The notes under the pieces were generated by a model. That model made no database searches. It had not been told where the DNA came from and saw nothing but the letters and a program-made list of their open reading frames with translations. A stretch of DNA of 64,000 nt from Nonlabens arenilitoris (GTDB taxonomy: Bacteria; Bacteroidota; Bacteroidia; Flavobacteriales; Flavobacteriaceae). Shown here one piece after another: positions 1 to 8,445 of this stretch; positions within the stretch are counted from its first letter, which is position 1; each line of letters starts with the position of its first letter. The translations under genes and the position numbers were made by a program. The stretch is taken from NCBI RefSeq assembly GCF_002954765.1, contig NZ_MTPW01000001.1:124001-188000 (forward strand), written 5' to 3'.

Positions 1-860
1 GGCTCGTTTTAAGCATTACCACATCTAGTTTTCTATATGTGATTTTTAAATACTTTGAACTATTTAAAATCAACACATTACACGCTATTATCATTAATTA
101 CATAGTAGCTTGTATTACTGGTTTTGTATCTTATGGCAGGATGCCTAATGTAGAGCAAATTACAACGGCAAATTGGTTGTACTATGCAATATTTCTGGGC
201 GCGCTGTTTATATTTATTTTTAATATTATGGCGCTTACTAGTCAAAAAAATGGCCTTTCAGTCGCGGCTGTGGCTGGTAAAATGTCACTGGTAATTCCTG
301 TTATTGCAGGTATATGGCTCTATAATGAGTCTATGGGCTGGATGAAAATAGTCGGGATTTTACTAGCACTAGTCTCTGTTTACTTGACATCTGTAAAAAC
401 AAAGGAAGGCATACAACTAGATAAACGATTGCTTATTTTTCCGATTGTTTTATTCTTAGGTAGTGGTATAATAGATACTACGTTGAAATATGCCGAAAAG
501 ATGCACGTGCCTGATGGTGAAGAACCACTTTTTAGTGCGATGTGTTTTGCAATGGCTTTTCTTATAGGAATAGTCGTTTTAATCTATGAGGCTACTCAAA
601 AAAGGTTATTGACTTTGCGCAGTATAATGGGAGGAATTGCTTTAGGAATACCTAATTATTTTTCTATCTATTTTATTATTAAAACACTTAAAAACGGAAT
701 GGAAAGTAGCGTGGTTTACCCTATTAATCACGTAGGAACCGTTCTTTTAACCTGTCTATTAGGTATTATACTGTTTAAGGAACGATTAATTTCTAAAAAC
801 TACATAGGTATTGCAGTTGCCATTATGGCTATTGTGATGATCGCTTTCGCGAAAGCGTAA
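1..860 (+). CDS. EamA/DMT-family transporter (5' end cut by window edge)
   Basis: Integral membrane protein of the drug/metabolite transporter (EamA) superfamily; substrate unknown. The frame has no stop upstream and stays open to base 3 (upstream codons read LVLSITTSSFLYV), so the GTG at 39 is probably internal and the true start lies outside the window. About nine hydrophobic helices remain, with a KMSLVIPVIAGIW segment and a C-terminal half repeating the pattern (VVYPINHVGTVLLT, then ILFKERLISKNYIGIA), the internal duplication typical of EamA. The last codons (AFAKA-stop) are formed by a copy of the CGCTTTCGCGAAAGCG palindrome at 842-857, which ends two bases before the stop. A terminator follows directly. 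Confidence 0.88.
   Translation, partial: LVLSITTSSFLYVIFKYFELFKINTLHAIIINYIVACITGFVSYGRMPNVEQITTANWLYYAIFLGALFIFIFNIMALTSQKNGLSVAAVAGKMSLVIPVIAGIWLYNESMGWMKIVGILLALVSVYLTSVKTKEGIQLDKRLLIFPIVLFLGSGIIDTTLKYAEKMHVPDGEEPLFSAMCFAMAFLIGIVVLIYEATQKRLLTLRSIMGGIALGIPNYFSIYFIIKTLKNGMESSVVYPINHVGTVLLTCLLGIILFKERLISKNYIGIAVAIMAIVMIAFAKA
842..857. repeat. Iterated palindrome, copy 1 (perfect 16 bp)
   Basis: CGCTTTCGCGAAAGCG, perfectly self-complementary, forms the last sense codons (A-F-A-K-A) of the EamA transporter gene. Confidence 0.95.
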
Positions 861-892
861 AAAAAAAACTTCTCATTTCTGAGAAGCTTTTA
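861..892. terminator. Rho-independent terminator, likely bidirectional
   Basis: Stem CTTCTCA / TGAGAAG with loop TTTC, preceded by an A-run and followed by CTTTT. It separates the convergent EamA gene and the small lipoprotein gene. Confidence 0.8.
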
Positions 893-913
893 AAAGCAAA
901 AAAATGATATTGC

Positions 914-1474
914 TTATTGTCTTTGAAAATCAGCAAATCCATCTATCAGAATTTCTATGGACGCTCCACCAGTGGTTTGCGTTGATAATCCATTAACATC
1001 GATTGATAAATCTGTAGCATTTAAAGTACTTATAGTTAGTGTAGTTGTGTCATCAAAAGGTGTAACATTATTAGGTGAAGCGCTATTAAATCTTAATATA
1101 TCACCTGTTACAGTATAGGTACCTGCGTCGTTAAAGGTATTAGTCTGATTACCTTGAGAGACACCTTGATTGATTACTTCAAATTCTAGGTCACCTGTTA
1201 TGGCATAGGTTCCATCTGCATTAAAGGTCATTATAGCATTTGAACTAACATATTCTACAGATGCCGTAATAGATACTGGTGTACCAGAAACCGTAGTTGT
1301 AGTTGTAGTATTAGTTTCTACATCTGTATATAACCAGTTACCTACTAGTAATGTTGCATCAACATTACCACCACCTGTTCCACCAGTAGTAGGATTTAAT
1401 CCTGGATCTAGAGCTTCAGTTTCACAACTAGTTATAGCTAAAACAGTAATTAATATGATAAATAACTTTTTCAT
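914..1474 (-). CDS. Putative lipoprotein, lipocalin-like
   Basis: Exported 186-residue protein of unknown function. It starts MKKLFIILITVLAITSC, a signal peptide with lipobox ITSC, so Cys17 is the predicted lipidated residue. A Thr/Gly-rich linker follows, then a beta-rich region of about 130 residues beginning LLVGNWLYTDVET with later NADGTYAITGDLEF and TGDILRF strands. This G-x-W plus repeated short-strand pattern resembles the lipocalin-like families common in Bacteroidota; that assignment is by pattern only. It is convergent with the EamA gene and divergent from the YigZ gene. Confidence 0.75.
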   Translation of the reverse strand: MKKLFIILITVLAITSCETEALDPGLNPTTGGTGGGNVDATLLVGNWLYTDVETNTTTTTTVSGTPVSITASVEYVSSNAIMTFNADGTYAITGDLEFEVINQGVSQGNQTNTFNDAGTYTVTGDILRFNSASPNNVTPFDDTTTLTISTLNATDLSIDVNGLSTQTTGGASIEILIDGFADFQRQ

Positions 1475-1559
1475 TTTTTGGTTTTTGGGTTACATTGCAA
1501 ATGAAATAGATTATCACGATAAAACTTTCATTCACCAATTCTTTACCAAAACTTTAACA

Positions 1560-2165
1560 TTGACAGATTCTTACAAAACCATTATCAAACCAACAGAAGA
1601 AATTCTTTATAAGGAAAAGGGTAGTAAGTTTTATGGATATGCTTTTCCCTTAAAAAACGATCAAGAGGTTAATGAATTAATAGCACCATTGCGCAATCGA
1701 CATCCTAAGGCTGGACATCATTGTTATGCATGGAAACTGGGAGCTGATGAGCACAACTATAGGGCAAATGATGATGGAGAACCTAGTCATAGTGCAGGTG
1801 ACCCTATATTAGGACAGATCAATTCTTATGAGCTGAGCGATATATTAGTGGTGGTCTCAAGGATTTTTGGTGGTACAAAGTTAGGTGTAGGTGGATTGAT
1901 AAGTGCTTATAGGGAAACTGCAAAATTAACCTTGGATACTGCAGATATAAGATTAAGAACCATAACGGCTGCTATAGAAATTAGCTTTGAATATCCACAA
2001 ATGAGTCAAGTTATGCGATTTATTGACGAAGGTAATTTCTCTATGATTTCTCAAAATTTAACTGCTAGTTGTATCATAACGATTGCAGTACCTCAATCAC
2101 AACAAGAATCTATTACCGCATCAATTAACCAGATGTACCCGATTAAGGCCAAAGCACTAGACTAG
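1560..2165 (+). CDS. yigZ: YigZ/IMPACT-family protein
   Basis: Member of the YigZ (UPF0029/IMPACT N-terminal) family of two-domain proteins; the bacterial role is unsettled. Key features: GSKFYGYAFPL near residue 20, HHCYAWKLG, NDDGEPSHSAGDPIL and the family signature IFGGTKLGVGGLISAYRE. The frame is open back to 1455, but that overlaps the divergent lipoprotein start and adds about 35 unrelated residues. Homologues as I know them begin near the TDSYKTI segment, so I chose the TTG at 1560, giving 201 residues, the normal family length. Its stop overlaps by 4 bp the end of the convergent flavoprotein gene. Confidence 0.85.
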   Translation: MTDSYKTIIKPTEEILYKEKGSKFYGYAFPLKNDQEVNELIAPLRNRHPKAGHHCYAWKLGADEHNYRANDDGEPSHSAGDPILGQINSYELSDILVVVSRIFGGTKLGVGGLISAYRETAKLTLDTADIRLRTITAAIEISFEYPQMSQVMRFIDEGNFSMISQNLTASCIITIAVPQSQQESITASINQMYPIKAKALD

Positions 2166-2707
2166 GGAACCAGCCACTGTCCTTTCCAGTCGTTATGTTT
2201 AAAAAAGATTGCTCTTAAATGATGTGGTCTTTTGAGTTTTAAAGCTTCCCACTGATCTGGAACAAATTTTAGTGCGAGAAAATGATTCTGACTACGTTCT
2301 CCATAATCAACATGATCGGGAGTTGCGATAGGTGTACCAGGAGATGATAAGGTTGTGTAGTCTTTAAGCGCTTTTTCACCTACCTTTTGAAATAATCTTT
2401 TAATTTCTACAGGATCCTCGATTGGGTATAATTTACCATTGAGTTTAAGTTGTAAAAGTTTTTTGGGATGATAAGCAAGAATACAAGCATGGCAATTGTT
2501 CTCGATCTGTTTAACCTTATCTGTACGAGAGTCTGTAAAAATGATACAATCTAGATTGTCATTGACCTCTCTTAGAACGACCATTCTGGACTGTGGTCTC
2601 AAGTCTTTATCAATTGTTGATAAAGTCATGTATTTAAAAGGGTGCTTATTTTTTGACAAACAACTTTTAAACTCTACAACCAGTTCTTTAAAAAAATTAT
2701 CTAGCAT
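2162..2707 (-). CDS. PNPOx-like FMN split-barrel protein
   Basis: 181-residue protein resembling the pyridoxamine 5'-phosphate oxidase-like flavoprotein superfamily, which binds FMN in a homodimeric split barrel. Visible features: the early strand YMTLSTIDKDLRPQSRMVVLR (PQSR-VVLR is the typical FMN phosphate-binding stretch), IIFTDSRTDKVKQI, and the C-terminal FVPDQWEALKL...RAIFF. It is more like the alr4036/Pyridox_oxase_2 branch than true PdxH, because the PdxH C-terminal signature is absent; the substrate is unknown. It is probably co-transcribed after the thioesterase gene (53-bp gap, same strand). Confidence 0.75.
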   Translation of the reverse strand: MLDNFFKELVVEFKSCLSKNKHPFKYMTLSTIDKDLRPQSRMVVLREVNDNLDCIIFTDSRTDKVKQIENNCHACILAYHPKKLLQLKLNGKLYPIEDPVEIKRLFQKVGEKALKDYTTLSSPGTPIATPDHVDYGERSQNHFLALKFVPDQWEALKLKRPHHLRAIFFKHNDWKGQWLVP

Positions 2708-2760
2708 TTTATTGAGTTAAGTAATATAATACACAAAGGTTACCATTGAAAACAACTTGA

Positions 2761-3171
2761 TTAATCATTAAACAATGACTGACAAGCTTTGAGGAAATCA
2801 GGAAGAGGTTTCATAGGTCTAAAATTAGTAGCATTTGTGAATACTAGAGTTAAATCTGCGGTAGCACAAATCACACCATCTTGATTAACAATTTCATACT
2901 CAAATTCAACCCTTGTTGTAGGAAGACTCTTAAGGGTAGTTTTAATTGTAATTTGGTCACCAAACTTCATCGGATTTTTGTACTTGATATCGATTTGATA
3001 GACAGGTAACAGCACTTTTTTTTCTTCCATAAGCCTATAGGAGAACCCTAGATGATCTAGCCAGTCTAGCCTTGCTTGCTCCATGTAAATCAAATAGTTA
3101 GAATGATGAATAATTCCCATTTGATCTGTTTCTACATATCTTGTTGTAATTTTTGTAAGTGTACTCTTCAT
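2761..3171 (-). CDS. YbgC/4-hydroxybenzoyl-CoA-type acyl-CoA thioesterase
   Basis: 136-residue single hot-dog-fold thioesterase. The signature TDQMGIIHHSNYLIYMEQAR near residue 15 holds the catalytic Asp (of DQMG) and the H-x-N-Y stretch of the 4HBT/YbgC family. It should hydrolyse an acyl-CoA thioester; the substrate cannot be read from sequence. Length matches the family. It is divergent from dnaA across about 200 bp and precedes the flavoprotein gene on the same strand. Confidence 0.87.
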   Translation of the reverse strand: MKSTLTKITTRYVETDQMGIIHHSNYLIYMEQARLDWLDHLGFSYRLMEEKKVLLPVYQIDIKYKNPMKFGDQITIKTTLKSLPTTRVEFEYEIVNQDGVICATADLTLVFTNATNFRPMKPLPDFLKACQSLFND

Positions 3172-3375
3172 TCTACTAATTAAATTATTTGTATATTAAC
3201 TGGGTTGAATAAATGATGATTTACTTGCAACAATATTTTAGATAAATCAAACACTTTTCTAGTTTTTTTAAGGTTTTTTATTCACATATTTGTCATCGAT
3301 TAGAAAGAAGTATTTTGTCCTCATTTTCCACTTTTTTAATCCCAACAATCTTAATCTTTAAAAGTAATTTATTTT

Positions 3376-4803
3376 ATGGCATCGACGGCAGCATCGGTAT
3401 GGGAAAATTGCCTACTATTTATAAAAGATAATATAAATCCTCAAGCCTACAAAACGTGGTTTGAACCTATAAAACCTGTTAAATTAACTGAGACTGCTTT
3501 AAGTATACAAGTACCTAGTCGTTTTTTCTATGAATGGTTAGAAGAACATTATATTAAATTATTAAAAACAGCTCTTACACGCGAGCTAGGTGAAGGTGCA
3601 AAATTAATTTATGCCATTAAGATGGAGAATACCTTAAAGGGTATGGAGCCATTTACTGAAAAAATACCTAGTAGCAACCGTTCTATACAGTCATCCCAAT
3701 CTGTTGACGCACCGGTAAGAAGTAAAAGCCCTGAATTAAAAAACCCATTTATTATTCCAGGAATAAGAAATGTAAAAATAGAATCTCAATTAAATCCATC
3801 TTACAATTTTGATAGTTTCTTAGAAGGTGACTCCAATAGACTTGCACGTAGTGCTGGAATGGCGGTAGCAAATAAGCCTGGAGGAACTTCTTTCAATCCA
3901 TTACTTATTTTTGGTGGTGTGGGATTGGGTAAAACTCACCTTGCTCACGCAATAGGTGTAGGAATTAAAGAAAATTATCCTGATAAGACAGCACTATATA
4001 TCAGTGCTGAAAAGTTTACTCAACAATACATTGAATCGGTACGTAAGAATAATAGAAACGATTTTATACATTTCTACCAGATTGTAGATGTGCTTATCGT
4101 TGACGATATTCAATTTTTTGCTGGTAAAGCAAGTACACAAGATGTATTCTTCCATATTTTCAACCATTTACATCAAAATGGTAAACAAGTTATTCTAACA
4201 AGTGATAAGAAGCCTGTAGACATGCAGGATATTGAGCAACGATTACTTTCTCGTTTCAAATGGGGACTTAGTGCAGAGCTTAATCATCCAGATTATGAAA
4301 CAAGAGTTTCTATCATCAAGAATAAATTATATCGCGATGGTGTAGAAATGGATGATGATATCATACATTACCTAGCTGACAATATTAAAACCAACATACG
4401 TGAATTAGAAGGTGCAATTATTTCATTAATTGCTCACTCTTCTTTTAACCGTAAAGACATTACTATAGACCTTGCACGTAAGATAGTAGAGAACTATGTT
4501 AAGAATACGAAACGCGAGATTTCTATAGACCAAATACAGCAAGTCGTAAGTGATTATTTCCAAATGGATGTTGAAACGTTGCAGTCTAAAACACGTAAAC
4601 GTCATATCGTTCAGGCAAGACAACTAGCTATGTATTTCTCTAAGAAAATGACCAAAGCGTCTCTTGCGAGTATAGGTTCTCAGATAGGTAAACGTGATCA
4701 CGCCACAGTTTTACATGCTTGTAAAACTGTAGATAACCTTGCTTCTACTGATAAACAATTCAACAAATATGTTGAAGATTTAAGTAAAAAACTGACGAAT
4801 TAA
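3376..4803 (+). CDS. dnaA: Chromosomal replication initiator DnaA
   Basis: 475-residue initiator ATPase that binds DnaA boxes and opens oriC. Domain I (SVWENCLLFIKDNINPQAYKTWF) comes first, then a linker to about residue 120, the AAA+ domain with Walker A GGVGLGKTHL, Walker B VLIVDDIQFF, sensor/arginine region LLSRFKWGL, and the C-terminal DNA-binding domain with DnaA signature GKRDHATVLHACKTV. Length is normal. The start ATG has the N-terminus expected for the family. No cluster of canonical DnaA boxes was seen upstream, so the origin need not be here. The phosphatase gene follows 9 bp later, suggesting co-transcription. Confidence 0.98.
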   Translation: MASTAASVWENCLLFIKDNINPQAYKTWFEPIKPVKLTETALSIQVPSRFFYEWLEEHYIKLLKTALTRELGEGAKLIYAIKMENTLKGMEPFTEKIPSSNRSIQSSQSVDAPVRSKSPELKNPFIIPGIRNVKIESQLNPSYNFDSFLEGDSNRLARSAGMAVANKPGGTSFNPLLIFGGVGLGKTHLAHAIGVGIKENYPDKTALYISAEKFTQQYIESVRKNNRNDFIHFYQIVDVLIVDDIQFFAGKASTQDVFFHIFNHLHQNGKQVILTSDKKPVDMQDIEQRLLSRFKWGLSAELNHPDYETRVSIIKNKLYRDGVEMDDDIIHYLADNIKTNIRELEGAIISLIAHSSFNRKDITIDLARKIVENYVKNTKREISIDQIQQVVSDYFQMDVETLQSKTRKRHIVQARQLAMYFSKKMTKASLASIGSQIGKRDHATVLHACKTVDNLASTDKQFNKYVEDLSKKLTN

Positions 4804-4812
4804 GAATAAGTG

Positions 4813-5274
4813 ATGAGTAAGACGTCCATTTTAATGGTATGCTTGGGTAACATTTGCCGTTCTCCGCTGGCAGAAGGTATCATGCGTTCTAAACTTAATT
4901 TTACTAAGTTCAATATTGATAGCGCAGGAACTAGTGGTAGCCATCGTGGACAAGCTCCGGATAAAAGATCTATAACCGTTGCAAAAAAGAATGGACTAGA
5001 TATCTCTAGCCAAGCCAGTCGCAAGTTAGTTCCTGAAGATTTAGTTAAATTTGATTACATCTTTGTAATGGATAATTCTAACTATAGAGATGTAATTGCT
5101 CTTGCGCAAAATGATGAGCAACGAGCTAAAGTTCATAAAATAATGGATTGGGCCTTTCCAGATGAAGATCTCGATATTCCTGATCCTTATTATGGTGGCG
5201 ACAGTGGCTTTGAAAACGTGTACCGAATGCTAGATCATGTGACTGATGTAGTGGCTAAAAAGCTTCAATCTTAG
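4813..5274 (+). CDS. Low-molecular-weight protein-tyrosine phosphatase
   Basis: 153-residue cytoplasmic phosphatase. The P-loop CLGNICRSP near the N-terminus matches C-x5-R-S and supplies the nucleophilic Cys and the Arg; the general-acid Asp is in DIPDPYYGG near residue 115. A GTG lies one codon earlier (4810), but the ATG at 4813 gives the usual N-terminus. It lies 9 bp after dnaA, an arrangement I have seen in other Flavobacteriia, and is convergent with menE with only 9 bp between stop codons. Confidence 0.94.
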   Translation: MSKTSILMVCLGNICRSPLAEGIMRSKLNFTKFNIDSAGTSGSHRGQAPDKRSITVAKKNGLDISSQASRKLVPEDLVKFDYIFVMDNSNYRDVIALAQNDEQRAKVHKIMDWAFPDEDLDIPDPYYGGDSGFENVYRMLDHVTDVVAKKLQS

Positions 5275-5283
5275 CTTACAAGT

Positions 5284-6333
5284 TTACTTCCTAAACAAAC
5301 GCTCTAACGTCGATCGCTTATCTACTTTTTTAGTATGCGTTTCTTCAAAAGAGTTGATAAAATAGACCTCTTTAGGTATTTCATATTTATCTAAGACTTT
5401 AAAGGCTTGTTGTGTATCAGACTCCTTACCTTCTACTATCAATATGACTTTTTCACCTAGGTCTTCATCATTCATTCCTGTAATAAAAAAGCGTTGTGCG
5501 ATTTGTGCGGCAAGCTTCTGCTCTACTTGGTCTGGATGAATTTTAATTCCACCAGTATTGATGACATCATCAATACGGCCTAGTATTTTAAATCTATACT
5601 CATCAATCAATTCAACAATATCATTAGTAACTAAATTATTAGTTCCTAACGATGGTGCATTAATGACTAGACAATCCCTTTTATCTTTTGAAAAACTAAT
5701 ATCACCAACTGCGGTATATTCATTCTCAAACTTTGGATACAACTGTTTAATAGCTACATGTGAAGCTGTTTCTGTCATTCCATAAGAGTGAAATGCTTTA
5801 GTATGTTTGTGCTGTAAGTCTTCAATAAGTTGAGATCTTATTGCTGCTCCACCTATTAAAACCATTTTAGTCTTATGGATATTTTTCAAAGATTTTGTAA
5901 CCTGCATAGGTGTCATCGCAGTAAAATCATAACGTTTCTCTGCCTTTTTCAGTGGCCTTGAATTGGGTTTCACTAAATCTATATCCCAGCCCAGAATTAA
6001 TGCGCGAACCATCATCATTTTACCTGCGATATAACTTAACGGCAAACAACATAAGGCCTCAGTTTCTGGACCTAAATCAAAATGTTTACCAGTCATTAAA
6101 GCACTATTAATCATGTGCTGTTTGTTCAACTTATATTGTCTAGGTGAACCTGTAGAACCACTTGTATAAACAGTCATCACATCAAAATCATCTAGCCAGT
6201 TTAGTAAAAAATCGCCTACTTCTTTCTCCCATTCTGTGCCTTCTTTTACATAAGAATAAGCGACAATCATAACTCCTTGATGATCAAGATGACGACCATT
6301 AAGCTTAAAAGTAGGATGTATTTTAGGAATCAT
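5284..6333 (-). CDS. menE: o-Succinylbenzoate--CoA ligase MenE
   Basis: 349-residue AMP-forming acyl-CoA ligase activating o-succinylbenzoate in menaquinone synthesis. Adenylation motifs are clear: P-loop VYTSGSTGSPRQYKL near residue 55, A5 motif HSYGMTETASHVA, and A7/A8 GRIDDVINTGGIKIHPDQVE. It is shorter than canonical MenE (about 450 residues) because the N-terminal part is reduced, common in Bacteroidota MenE. It directly abuts the CPBP protease gene and is in one operon with menC. Confidence 0.92.
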   Translation of the reverse strand: MIPKIHPTFKLNGRHLDHQGVMIVAYSYVKEGTEWEKEVGDFLLNWLDDFDVMTVYTSGSTGSPRQYKLNKQHMINSALMTGKHFDLGPETEALCCLPLSYIAGKMMMVRALILGWDIDLVKPNSRPLKKAEKRYDFTAMTPMQVTKSLKNIHKTKMVLIGGAAIRSQLIEDLQHKHTKAFHSYGMTETASHVAIKQLYPKFENEYTAVGDISFSKDKRDCLVINAPSLGTNNLVTNDIVELIDEYRFKILGRIDDVINTGGIKIHPDQVEQKLAAQIAQRFFITGMNDEDLGEKVILIVEGKESDTQQAFKVLDKYEIPKEVYFINSFEETHTKKVDKRSTLERLFRK

Positions 6334-7269
6334 TTATGATGCGTTTAAGTTATCAAATTCTTCTTTAGAAAGCACTTTACCAAAAAGCTTTTCTTTCCAA
6401 TTAGACCATTTATAAATCTTAGCTAAAATCAACAAAATTATTGGATAACCTACAACTATAGGTAACATATCTACAAGACCAAAACTAGGTTGTGAAACAT
6501 CTAAAAAAACAGAGTCTGTCTGTATGGCTGTCCAGGTAGACGTTACCATAAGCGCCGCGGTAATATTATTTGCCGCATGAAAACCTAAGGCAAGCTCAAG
6601 ACCTTCATCTAATAAGGTCATCGCTCCTAATAGTAATCCAGTCCCTATATAATAGACCATTATTTCCATCCCTAATTTTTCTACCTCTGGATTTGCAGCA
6701 TGCATAACACCAAATAGTACAGAGGTAAGAAAAAACGGCACCCATCTTGTTTTTGTAAGAATACCTAATCCCTGTAATAACTGACCACGGAATAAATACT
6801 CTTCAAAACTAGTTTGAAATGGAAATAGTAAAAACGACACCACAACTAATGGTATAAACTTTGACCAATTTAAATTGTACTCAAAATTCTCTGGCGAACT
6901 ATAAACACTCAATAACATTGTTGCGGCAGAGATACTTGCCCAAAAAATGAACATAAAGCCAATACGTTTCCAGTCTATTTTTCTTCTGCTAGTTGTTAAT
7001 GAAGTGATTGATTGTTGATGTATATATTTTACCCAGACAAATATGGAGGCGAGACCAACCACAAATACTAGTAAATTCACGATAAGAAAAGGCATCTTCC
7101 CCATCATCTCTATCATTTGTGCCATGATTTCTTCTACAGATTGCCCTTGCTCTTCTACCAGCATTAAAGTCGAGAAGTAATTAAAAACCATAAATAGCAT
7201 GAAACCTACTGGAATCAAAAAGAAATTCCATACTCCTAAATTACCCTTATATCCTTGTTCTATATACAT
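6334..7269 (-). CDS. CPBP-family intramembrane glutamic endopeptidase
   Basis: 311-residue multi-spanning membrane protein with the three CPBP/Abi (CAAX-protease-like) motifs: SFEEYLFRGQLLQGL (EExxxR), FFLTSVLFGVMHAANPE (FxxxH) and LALGFHAANN (HxxxN). These form the glutamate/histidine active site of Rce1-like proteases. About eight hydrophobic segments are visible. It sits between menC and menE (2 bp and 0 bp gaps), so it is certainly co-transcribed with menaquinone genes, but no enzymatic role in that pathway is known to me; membrane-linked regulation or processing is only a guess. Confidence 0.9.
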   Translation of the reverse strand: MYIEQGYKGNLGVWNFFLIPVGFMLFMVFNYFSTLMLVEEQGQSVEEIMAQMIEMMGKMPFLIVNLLVFVVGLASIFVWVKYIHQQSITSLTTSRRKIDWKRIGFMFIFWASISAATMLLSVYSSPENFEYNLNWSKFIPLVVVSFLLFPFQTSFEEYLFRGQLLQGLGILTKTRWVPFFLTSVLFGVMHAANPEVEKLGMEIMVYYIGTGLLLGAMTLLDEGLELALGFHAANNITAALMVTSTWTAIQTDSVFLDVSQPSFGLVDMLPIVVGYPIILLILAKIYKWSNWKEKLFGKVLSKEEFDNLNAS

Positions 7270-7271
7270 CT

Positions 7272-8315
7272 TTATAAATTTAAACTCTTAGTATCCCAAA
7301 TTGAGATATCGTTACATTTTAAGGTACCTTTCTTAATTTCTAATGGAGCTTCAATATTATTAGTATACAATCCTCCAGTCCCTAATCCTTGCGGCATCAT
7401 ATTGCCCAGCGTGTAGGTAAATTGCGCAATTGCGTTAAGACCTACATTAGATTCCAGCGCACTAGTCATCCACCAGCCGATATTATTATTTCCAGCAATA
7501 TTAATCCATTCTCTACAGCTTTGAAAACCACCTACCAATGCTGGTTTTAAAATGATATACTGTGGTTTAATCGTTTCTAGACAACGTTGTTTTTCTTCTA
7601 ACTCATATATCCCTATAAGCTCCTCATCTAGCGCTATATCCACAGGTGATTGCTCACAAAGAGATGCCATCTCATGCCATTGTCCTTGCTTTATAGGCTG
7701 TTCTATACTATGCACTTTAAATTTAGCAAGCGCCTCTAATTTTTCCATCGCATTTTGTGGTGTAAAAGCGCCATTTGCATCAACTCTTATTGTTATCTCG
7801 CTTTCGCGAAAGCGAGACCGTACAGCTTCTAGCAATTCTAATTCCTTATTAAAATCAATTGCACCTATCTTGAATTTAATACAGTTAAAACCGCTAGCCA
7901 ACTTTTCTTCAAGCTGTTGCATCATAAAATCTTGATCACCCATCCATACTAATCCATTGATATTGATCGCATCCATACCTTCAGTAAATAGCGACGGGAA
8001 AAGGGTAAATACATCTGACGATTGTAGAGACTTAAGCGCCATTTCATAACCAAAAAGAATAGACGGCCATTGTTTTAACGCTGTAAATAAAACTGCTGGT
8101 TTTAAATGAATATTATCGCATAACCATTGCAACTTATCTTCATAGTCTGGTCTATCATCAATGGATAGACCTTTAAATAAATTACATTCTCCTATACCCT
8201 TTTTATCACCATTAGAGAGGTATAAAAAATAGGTTTCTTTAACGTCTAGAACACCTCTCGAGGTACCAGCTGGACGCTTAAATTCTAAAGTATACTTTTT
8301 AAATTGAGCTTGCAT
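7272..8315 (-). CDS. menC: o-Succinylbenzoate synthase MenC
   Basis: 347-residue enolase-superfamily enzyme dehydrating SHCHC to o-succinylbenzoate in menaquinone synthesis. Catalytic layout is intact: KFKIG (base Lys), IRVDANGAF (metal Asp), SIEQPI (metal Glu), ALDEEL (metal Asp) and the second Lys in YIILKPALVGG. First gene of the operon menC - CPBP - menE. A 20-bp extended palindrome (7797-7816) is read here as R-F-R-E-S-E within the segment just before IRVDANGAF, a surface-helix position. Confidence 0.93.
   Translation of the reverse strand: MQAQFKKYTLEFKRPAGTSRGVLDVKETYFLYLSNGDKKGIGECNLFKGLSIDDRPDYEDKLQWLCDNIHLKPAVLFTALKQWPSILFGYEMALKSLQSSDVFTLFPSLFTEGMDAININGLVWMGDQDFMMQQLEEKLASGFNCIKFKIGAIDFNKELELLEAVRSRFRESEITIRVDANGAFTPQNAMEKLEALAKFKVHSIEQPIKQGQWHEMASLCEQSPVDIALDEELIGIYELEEKQRCLETIKPQYIILKPALVGGFQSCREWINIAGNNNIGWWMTSALESNVGLNAIAQFTYTLGNMMPQGLGTGGLYTNNIEAPLEIKKGTLKCNDISIWDTKSLNL
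7799..7814. repeat. Iterated palindrome, copy 2 (perfect, extends to 20 bp)
   Basis: CGCTTTCGCGAAAGCG inside menC, extended by CT...AG to a perfect 20-bp palindrome at 7797-7816. It is read in a frame not used by other copies (RFRESE). Confidence 0.95.
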
Positions 8316-8445
8316 TCTTGCAATATAAACATCAAACTATTGAGTTGCCTATTGCTTTTATAAATTTTAATACTGTGATTTAGCAATTTAATTACGCAAC
8401 CTATCTAAACAAAGTGCATCTATTTGATAACCAATCAAAAAAGCC

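Noticed and set aside
914..1474. Ser/Thr-rich small lipoprotein as a horizontally acquired gene
   Set aside because: Codon use and base composition look like neighbours and no mobile element is nearby.
3172..3375. Possible oriC in the gap upstream of dnaA
   Set aside because: Only one weak DnaA-box-like string (TTTTCCACT near 3324) and A/T-rich sequence; no box cluster, so an origin is not supported.
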